A stretch of DNA of 64,000 nt from CAVROP01 sp050012175 (GTDB lineage Bacteria > Acidobacteriota > Terriglobia > UBA7540), in assembly GCA_050012175.1 (NCBI GenBank), contig JBEKHR010000023.1, positions 21,655-85,654 on the forward strand. The letters run 5' to 3'. Position numbers and translations under genes: made by a program. Shown piece by piece: positions 58,910 through 64,000 of the stretch. Below the pieces are notes generated by a model. The model was not told the DNA's origin. It was given only the letters and a program-made list of their open reading frames with translations, and did not search any database. Every line of letters starts with the position of its first letter. Within the stretch, counting starts at the first letter, position 1.

Positions 58910-59326
58910 CTAGGCCGCCATCTTACGGGAAACAAATCGCGTGGCCAAAGCCAGCTTATGGCCAGCCAGGCGAAGCGCTTCCCGAGCTTCCTCTTCCGAG
59001 ACACCTTCCATCTCAAACAGGATTCGTCCGGGCTTCACGACCGCAACCCAAAACTCCGGAGCGCCCTTACCCTTCCCCATGCGCGTTTCTGCCGGCTTCT
59101 TGGTCACCGGCTTGTCCGGGAAAATGCGGATCCAGAGCTTTCCGCCTCTCTTGATGAAACGCATGATGGCCACGCGACTGGCTTCGATCTGACGGTCCGT
59201 AATCCACCCCGGTTCAAGCACCTTTAGCCCGTAGTCCCCGAACGACAGGTCGGACCCCCGCCACGCTTTGCCGCGCATACGCCCTCGCTGCTGCTTCCGG
59301 TACTTCACTTTGCTCGGCATTAACAT
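58910..59326 (-). CDS. rplP: 50S ribosomal protein L16
   Basis: A 138-residue protein at the A-site tRNA entry. The start MLMPSKVKYRKQQRGRMRGK matches the family. GLKVLEPGWITDRQIEASRV, IRIFPDKPVTKKPAETRMGK and GKGAPEFWVAVVKPGRILFE are conserved. Confidence 0.98.
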   Translation of the reverse strand: MLMPSKVKYRKQQRGRMRGKAWRGSDLSFGDYGLKVLEPGWITDRQIEASRVAIMRFIKRGGKLWIRIFPDKPVTKKPAETRMGKGKGAPEFWVAVVKPGRILFEMEGVSEEEAREALRLAGHKLALATRFVSRKMAA

Positions 59327-59390
59327 GGGGTCGATTCACTCATGACCACCCGTCCTTTCGCGCATGGCCACTGACTTGACGCTCCTCGTA

Positions 59391-60077
59391 CTAAACTGCC
59401 GGCGCTACAGCGAGCACAGGCTCCACCGCCTTCTCCGGCCGCCGTTTCTGTTCCAAAATGTCGCCGTTATAAATCCAGCACTTCACCCCAATCACACCGT
59501 AGGTGGTCATGGCTTCAGCGAGTCCATAATCAATGTCCGCGCGCAGGGTGTGGAGCGGCAAGCGTCCCTGGAGGTACCATTCCGAACGGGCAATCTCCGC
59601 TCCGTTCAGCCGCCCTCCGCAGCGAATCTTGATTCCCTTGCAGCCGAAGCGCAGCGCGGAATCGACAGATTTTCTCATGGCCCGCCGGAATGCCACGCGC
59701 TTTTCAAGCTGCAGGCAAATTGCTTCCGCCACCAACTGGGCGTTTAACTCCGGCCGGTGAACCTCCTGGATATTGATGGGCAGAACCTCGCGTCCCGTGC
59801 TCTTCTGGATCTCCTGTCGAAGACGGTCAATCTCCGCGCCTTTGCGCCCGATGATGATGCCGGGCCGAGCGGTGTGGATGGTGATCTTCAGCTTGTTGCC
59901 CGGACGCTCAATTTCGATGTCGGCCACACCCGCGGCCTGGAGTTGCTCCTTGAGACGCTTCTTGATCCTCAAGTCCTCGTGAAGAAACTCGGCGTAATCC
60001 TTCTTCGCGAACCAGCGCGACTTCCAGGTCTTGTTGTAACCCAGGCGGAACCCATAGGGATGAACCTTCTGACCCAC
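59391..60077 (-). CDS. rpsC: 30S ribosomal protein S3
   Basis: A 228-residue S3 of the mRNA entry site. It begins MGQKVHPYGFRLGYNKTWKS; the KH domain has RPGIIIGRKGAEIDRLRQEI; the C-domain GCKGIKIRCGGRLNGAEIAR follows. A short Ala/Val-rich tail ends the protein. Confidence 0.98.
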   Translation of the reverse strand: MGQKVHPYGFRLGYNKTWKSRWFAKKDYAEFLHEDLRIKKRLKEQLQAAGVADIEIERPGNKLKITIHTARPGIIIGRKGAEIDRLRQEIQKSTGREVLPINIQEVHRPELNAQLVAEAICLQLEKRVAFRRAMRKSVDSALRFGCKGIKIRCGGRLNGAEIARSEWYLQGRLPLHTLRADIDYGLAEAMTTYGVIGVKCWIYNGDILEQKRRPEKAVEPVLAVAPAV

Positions 60078-60159
60078 CTTTATCCTCCTGCAAATTCCCT
60101 CTGCCGCTTCGGTATGACCTCATTCCACCGGCAGAGCACAGCTCCTTGTTTCCAGCCCA

Positions 60160-60501
60160 CTAAGCTTCCGGCGATTCGACCACGACCGTGATATGGCTCA
60201 TCCGCCGCTGGTAGCGGAAGGCACGGCCCATGGGCGCGGGACGAATTCTCTTGGAACGTGGTCCCTCATTGACGTAGGCCTTCGATACCACCAACTTGTC
60301 CACGTCCAAGTGTTCAGCTTTCTGCTCCGCATTGGCGATGGCCGAACGCAAAACCTTTTCCACGGCCTGCGTCACTCGCTTCTTGGTGTAGGTCAAGATA
60401 CTCAACGCTTCACCCGCGTTCTTGCCGCGAATCAGGTCCACCACCAAGCGCGCCTTTTGCGGAGAAACTCGGATGTGCTTTTGTGTGGCTCGTGCTTCCA
60501 T
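60160..60501 (-). CDS. rplV: 50S ribosomal protein L22
   Basis: A 113-residue L22 whose beta-hairpin lines the exit tunnel. It has HIRVSPQKARLVVDLIRGKN, the tunnel hairpin GPRSKRIRPAPMGRAFRYQR, and TVVVES at the end. Confidence 0.98.
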   Translation of the reverse strand: MEARATQKHIRVSPQKARLVVDLIRGKNAGEALSILTYTKKRVTQAVEKVLRSAIANAEQKAEHLDVDKLVVSKAYVNEGPRSKRIRPAPMGRAFRYQRRMSHITVVVESPEA

Positions 60502-60535
60502 AGCTTAGTCCAGGCTCGGGATTCAAACCCCACTC

Positions 60536-60883
60536 TTAGCTGGCGGCTCCTGGCGGTGGGGTCGCCGGCGGCCTTGCTCCTCCCACGGGCGGCGGAGCTG
60601 CGACCGCGGCCCTTTCGGTCGCCACCCTCACACCGTGGCCCTTGAAGGTGCGCGTCGGCGAGAACTCGCCTAACTTATGGCCGACCATGTTCTCCGTGAT
60701 GTACACGGGTATGAACTTCTTGCCGTTGTGAACGGCAATCGTATGCCCCACCATCTCGGGAACAATGGTGGAACGTCGCGACCAGGTTTTCACCACCTTC
60801 TTTTCGAACCGCCGATTGAGCAATTCGATCTTCTTGATCAAGTGGTCGTCCACGAAGGGACCCTTCTTCAGCGACCTCCCCAA
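60536..60883 (-). CDS. rpsS: 30S ribosomal protein S19
   Basis: A 115-residue S19. RSLKKGPFVDDHLIKKIELL, RSTIVPEMVGHTIAVHNGKK and MVGHKLGEFSPTRTFKGHGV are conserved. About 22 residues of Pro/Ala-rich tail (PPPVGGARPPATPPPGAAS) extend past the usual end. Confidence 0.97.
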   Translation of the reverse strand: MGRSLKKGPFVDDHLIKKIELLNRRFEKKVVKTWSRRSTIVPEMVGHTIAVHNGKKFIPVYITENMVGHKLGEFSPTRTFKGHGVRVATERAAVAAPPPVGGARPPATPPPGAAS

Positions 60884-60895
60884 GGCTTCCTCCCT

Positions 60896-61723
60896 CTATT
60901 TCCTTTCGCGCCGTTTCACAATAAACCGTTCCGTTGACTTATTATTGCGCGTCTTGTAGCCGCGTGTGGGCTGGCCCCAGGGAGTTACGGGATGCCGCCC
61001 TCCTGAGGTCTTTCCTTCTCCGCCGCCGTGCGGATGATCGACAGGATTCATGGCCACGCCACGGACGGTCGGCCGAATGCCCATCCACCGCTTGCGACCT
61101 GCCTTGCCGATTGAAATGTTCTCGTGGTCGAGATTCCCCACCTGCCCGATGGTGGCCACGCACTCCATGAGAACTTTGCGAACCTCACCGGAGGGGAGAC
61201 GAATCTGGGCGTATTCCCCCTCTTTGGCCAGCAACTGGGCGGCGCCTCCAGCGCTGCGCACCATCTGGCCACCCTTTCCCGGCCGCATTTCGATGTTGTG
61301 GATGAGGGTGCCGGCCGGAATATTTTTGAGCGGCAAAGCGTTGCCCGTAACAATATCCGCCTCGGGTCCGGAAACGACCTTATCCCCCACCTTCAGGCCG
61401 GAAGGGGCGAGAATGTAACGTTTCTCTCCGTCGGCGTAGTGCAAGAGGGCGATGAAAGCAGAACGGTTAGGGTCGTACTCAATGGTCGCGACCCGGGCCG
61501 GAATTCCCATCTTGTCCCGTTTGAAATCAACTATTCGATAATGCCGTTTGTGCCCGCCCCCGCGGTGCCAAATCGTCAATTGACCACGGTTGTTGCGCCC
61601 CGAGATGCGGGACTTGGGCTCCAAAAGCGGCTTGTGCGGACTCGAGCTGGTGATTTCCTCGAAGCTCAAGCCGGTTTGGAACCGTCGTGTCTCGGTGTAG
61701 GGTCTGTAGGTTTTGATTCCCAT
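60896..61723 (-). CDS. rplB: 50S ribosomal protein L2
   Basis: A 275-residue peptidyl-transferase-centre protein. SGRNNRGQLTIWHRGGGHKR and the C-terminal VRGVAMNPVDHPHGGGEGKT (with the universally conserved His) are intact. Length is standard. Confidence 0.99.
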   Translation of the reverse strand: MGIKTYRPYTETRRFQTGLSFEEITSSSPHKPLLEPKSRISGRNNRGQLTIWHRGGGHKRHYRIVDFKRDKMGIPARVATIEYDPNRSAFIALLHYADGEKRYILAPSGLKVGDKVVSGPEADIVTGNALPLKNIPAGTLIHNIEMRPGKGGQMVRSAGGAAQLLAKEGEYAQIRLPSGEVRKVLMECVATIGQVGNLDHENISIGKAGRKRWMGIRPTVRGVAMNPVDHPHGGGEGKTSGGRHPVTPWGQPTRGYKTRNNKSTERFIVKRRERK

Positions 61724-61767
61724 CGCCTTCGTCTTCCGCAGCGAACAATTTCGCCGCTCAAACTCAT

Positions 61768-62064
61768 CTATAAATTCTCAACGTACTCCGGAACTTTCTC
61801 GCCCGCCTTCAACTTCACATACGCCTTCTTCCAATCCGGCCGGAAGCCGAATGTCTTTCCCCGCCGCCGCATCTTGCCGAGGTAACTGGAGGTGTGCACG
61901 GACGCGACCTTTACTTTAAAAGCCGCCTGCACAGCCTTCTTAATTTCAATCTTGCTGGCATCCGGGTGCACCCGGAAGCATAGCGTCCGGTGACGCTCTT
62001 TGACGTCCACGCTCTTCTCTGTCACGATCGGCTTTTGAAGAATTTGGTAAGGGCTCTTCGTCAT
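61768..62064 (-). CDS. rplW: 50S ribosomal protein L23
   Basis: A 98-residue L23 at the tunnel exit, docking site for SRP and trigger factor. QILQKPIVTEKSVDVKERHR and the extended loop SSYLGKMRRRGKTFGFRPDW are conserved. It overlaps rplD by 4 bp. Confidence 0.97.
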   Translation of the reverse strand: MTKSPYQILQKPIVTEKSVDVKERHRTLCFRVHPDASKIEIKKAVQAAFKVKVASVHTSSYLGKMRRRGKTFGFRPDWKKAYVKLKAGEKVPEYVENL

Positions 62065-62684
62065 AGCAGCGACTCCTGGAGCCGGGTGAGAGCGCCTTCC
62101 GAGATCAGCACCTGGTCGTGGCTCAAGACCTGGTAGGGATGCAAACTGTGGTGGCGAACAAGGTCACACCCCTCGACATTTCGGGAAGAAAGCTCCAGGT
62201 TGCGATCCGCCACATCGTTCACTACCAGCACCGTCTTTTCCACCCCCAGCTTCTTGAGGGCGCCCGCAAATAACTTGGTTTTGGGTTCACCCAAGCTCAA
62301 TTGGTCAACAACCGTCAGCTTATGTTCCAGGAATTTCGCCGCCAGAGCGGAACGCAGCGCACCCCGGAGCATCTTTTCGGGAATCGTATAGGAGTAATCG
62401 CGGGGCTTGGGACCATGTGCAATCGACCCATGACGCCACAACGAACTCCGGATACTGCCGGCGCGAGCCCTTCCTGTGCCCTTCTGTCGCCAGGGCTTCT
62501 TGCCCCCGCCGCGAACCTCATCGCGGCTCTTTGTTGAATGCGTGCCTCGACGCTGGCTGGCCAGATATTGCTTGACTGCTTCCCAAAGCAGGCTCTGGTT
62601 CGGTGTGACAGCGAAAACCTCATCGGCAAGCTCAAGCTGCTTGACTGTCGCCCCATCCAAGTTTCTGACTTCGACTGTCGCCAT
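62061..62684 (-). CDS. rplD: 50S ribosomal protein L4
   Basis: A 207-residue L4 from ATG 62684 (MATVEVRNLDGATVKQLELA); a GTG four codons upstream is less likely. The tunnel loop GGGKKPWRQKGTGRARAGSI is diagnostic. L4 in E. coli also represses its own S10 operon. A heptamer repeat separates rplD from rplC. Confidence 0.98.
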   Translation of the reverse strand: MATVEVRNLDGATVKQLELADEVFAVTPNQSLLWEAVKQYLASQRRGTHSTKSRDEVRGGGKKPWRQKGTGRARAGSIRSSLWRHGSIAHGPKPRDYSYTIPEKMLRGALRSALAAKFLEHKLTVVDQLSLGEPKTKLFAGALKKLGVEKTVLVVNDVADRNLELSSRNVEGCDLVRHHSLHPYQVLSHDQVLISEGALTRLQESLL

Positions 62685-62752
62685 ATTCGTTATCACTGGT
62701 TAGTAGTCGGTTCTTATTACTGGCACCGACTCTTAACTCTCCCTGCATTTGC

Positions 62753-62801
62753 CTTACTGCCATCCGCCCGCTGCCTACTGCTTACTGCCGACTGCCTACC
62801 G
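62753..62801. repeat. Heptanucleotide tandem repeat in rplC-rplD gap
   Basis: Seven units in perfect phase: CTTACTG, CCATCCG, CCCGCTG, CCTACTG, CTTACTG, CCGACTG, CCTACCG. It ends at the base before the rplC stop codon. Confidence 0.83.
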
Positions 62802-63443
62802 TCACTTATGCGGCGCCTTGGCCTTGTGAACTACAACGTAACTGCCTTGAGGACCCGGAACAGCACCCTCCACCAACAAGGTGTTCTCCTCCGCCAGCAC
62901 CTGAACCACGCGCAGATTGCGCACCGTCACGCGCGCATTGCCCATATGGCCTGCCATTTTCATCCCTTTGAGAACCCGAGAGGGCCATGCCGAAGCCCCA
63001 ATCGAGCCCGGAGCACGATGGAACATGGAACCGTGGGACCCGCCGCCGCCACCGAAATGGTGGCGCTTTTGCACACCAGCGAAGCCGCGACCTTTGGATA
63101 CTCCCGTAACATCGACATAGTCGTCCACAGAGAAAACATCCGCCAAAACCTTGTCTCCGATGTTCACTTCCCCAGCGTCCGTACCCAGTCGAACTTCGCG
63201 GAGAAAACGAACCGGGTTCGCGCCAGCCTTCTTGAAATGCCCTTCCCGAGGTCTGTTCACGCGCTTCGGAGGCGGCAACTCAACCAGCCCGAGCTGGGCC
63301 GCCTCATAACCTTCTTTGCCGGTGGTTTTCCGCTGCATCACGATGCACGGCCCCGCCTTCAGGACTGTCACGGGGGTGACGTCTCCATTTTTCCCGAAGA
63401 CCTGCGTCATGCCGAGTTTCTTGCCGAGAATTGCTTTCACCAT
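62802..63443 (-). CDS. rplC: 50S ribosomal protein L3
   Basis: A 213-residue L3 reaching the peptidyl transferase centre. VKAILGKKLGMTQVFGKNGD at the start, GRGFAGVQKRHHFGGGGGSH with SMFHRAPGSIGA in the tip, and GHMGNARVTVRNLRVVQVLA near the end are family hallmarks. No Shine-Dalgarno sequence is visible: the DNA before the ATG is a heptamer repeat. Confidence 0.98.
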   Translation of the reverse strand: MVKAILGKKLGMTQVFGKNGDVTPVTVLKAGPCIVMQRKTTGKEGYEAAQLGLVELPPPKRVNRPREGHFKKAGANPVRFLREVRLGTDAGEVNIGDKVLADVFSVDDYVDVTGVSKGRGFAGVQKRHHFGGGGGSHGSMFHRAPGSIGASAWPSRVLKGMKMAGHMGNARVTVRNLRVVQVLAEENTLLVEGAVPGPQGSYVVVHKAKAPHK

Positions 63444-63445
63444 GT

Positions 63446-63520
63446 TCGTCAGTTGTCAGTTGTCAGTTGCCGATCATCCGCTAGGACGGACAGCGGACGA
63501 CGGACCACGGACAACCGACG
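63446..63520. repeat. Heptanucleotide repeats in rpsJ-rplC gap
   Basis: First tract 63446-63473 (TCGTCAG, TTGTCAG, TTGTCAG, TTGCCGA), second tract 63486-63520 (ACGGACA, GCGGACG, ACGGACC, ACGGACA, ACCGACG). Together they occupy the whole rplC leader, including the expected ribosome binding site. Confidence 0.82.
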
Positions 63521-63523
63521 TCT

Positions 63524-63853
63524 TTACTTCGTGTGTTCCTTCCCAAACGCCTTGATTTCGATATCCACGCCTGAAGGCAGATCCAGTTTCGTCAAAGCCT
63601 CGATCGTGTTCGAGGTCGGCTCCAAGATATCTACCAGCCGCTTGTGCGTGCGGATTTCGAACTGCTCACGCGATTTCTTATCCGTATGCGGCGAACGCAG
63701 CACGCAATACTTGTTCTTGATGGTAGGCAGAGGAATAGGCCCTGCCACCTGCGCACCCGTCCGCTTGGCGGTAGATACGATCTCCGCCGCAGATTGATCC
63801 AGGATCCTGTGATCGTAAGCCTTCAACCGGATTCTAATTTTTTGGTGAAGCAT
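63524..63853 (-). CDS. rpsJ: 30S ribosomal protein S10
   Basis: A 109-residue S10 (NusE) from ATG 63853; a GTG two codons earlier is possible. KIRIRLKAYDHRILDQSAAE, GPIPLPTIKNKYCVLRSPHT and KKSREQFEIRTHKRLVDILE are conserved. S10 also functions in transcription antitermination with NusB. First gene of the S10 cluster after tuf. Confidence 0.98.
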   Translation of the reverse strand: MLHQKIRIRLKAYDHRILDQSAAEIVSTAKRTGAQVAGPIPLPTIKNKYCVLRSPHTDKKSREQFEIRTHKRLVDILEPTSNTIEALTKLDLPSGVDIEIKAFGKEHTK

Positions 63854-63864
63854 TCGCACGCACC

Positions 63865-64000
63865 TTACTGAATAATCTCCGTGACCGAGCCGGCGCCCAC
63901 CGTGTGTCCACCTTCGCGGATGGCGAAGCGCAGCCCTTTCTCCATGGCGATGGGCGTGATCAGCGCAATCTCCAGGTTCACGTTATCCCCCGGCATCACC
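63865..64000 (-). CDS. tuf: Elongation factor Tu, C-terminal fragment (5' end outside window)
   Basis: The 45 visible codons encode VMPGDNVNLEIALITPIAME then KGLRFAIREGGHTVGAGSVT and EIIQ, the last part of EF-Tu domain III. The start lies outside the window. Twelve bp separate it from rpsJ. EF-Tu delivers aminoacyl-tRNA to the ribosome. Position upstream of rpsJ matches the str-S10 order. Confidence 0.95.
   Translation of the reverse strand, partial: VMPGDNVNLEIALITPIAMEKGLRFAIREGGHTVGAGSVTEIIQ

Noticed and set aside
62538..63797. Long plus-strand open frame (419 codons) across rplC and its flanks
   Set aside because: It is the antisense shadow of rplC and rpsJ, with no recognisable domain; the minus-strand proteins are unambiguous.

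Overview
The window is a GC-rich chromosomal segment of a diderm bacterium. Gene content, an OprB-type porin, paired TldD/TldE, a ThuA-domain protein, a large secreted M14 carboxypeptidase and very repeat-rich intergenic DNA suggest Acidobacteriota. That assignment is an inference from content, not a phylogeny. No rRNA, tRNA, CRISPR array or intact transposase gene was seen.

Layout. 1-7.5 kb (minus strand): an M24 peptidase cut by the window edge, a sodium-solute symporter, the phoH-ybeY-corC-era cluster and a solitary nuoI. 7.7-14.8 kb: a secreted glycine-zipper protein, a YpdA-type reductase whose upstream neighbour is frameshifted, a DUF559 endonuclease-like gene flanked by inverted repeats, a gamma-glutamylcyclotransferase-like gene, parB-parA, a bifunctional nuclease family gene and miaB. 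15.1-20.7 kb (plus strand): a kdp potassium pump operon with two 27-residue membrane peptides (one is KdpF), broken between kdpB and kdpC by a nested palindromic element. 20.8-26.8 kb (minus): a site-2 protease, then an operon headed by a clear M-box (Mg2+) riboswitch and encoding an OprB-like porin, a soluble PRC/MgtE-N/CBS protein and an Nramp-related transporter. 26.9-40.1 kb: ThuA-domain protein, M14 carboxypeptidase, rsmB, fmt, def, aroC, a phosphoesterase, a membrane-anchored unknown and tldE/tldD. 40.9-43.8 kb: a small defence island with higA, a frameshifted higB, a DNA methyltransferase and a convergent Eco29kI-like GIY-YIG restriction enzyme. 43.9-47 kb: guaB, a VanZ-like gene and an MFS transporter. 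47-64 kb (minus): the full tuf-S10-spc-alpha ribosomal protein cluster from tuf to rplQ, closed by a strong intrinsic terminator.

The most striking functional unit is the Mg2+-riboswitch operon. It couples an outer-membrane porin, a cytosolic sensor module resembling the regulatory half of MgtE, and an Nramp-family permease whose TM6 site reads APW instead of MPH, as in Nramp-related Mg2+ transporters. It reads as a complete two-membrane magnesium uptake system with its own sensor.

The most striking structural feature is the intergenic DNA. At about a dozen junctions, including five inside the ribosomal protein cluster, there are degenerate tandem repeats with a strict 7-bp period. Each site uses a different heptamer, and many are arranged as inverted arms of long hairpins. 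Other palindromic repeat families are interspersed. Several of these repeats supply the stop codon or last codons of the neighbouring gene.
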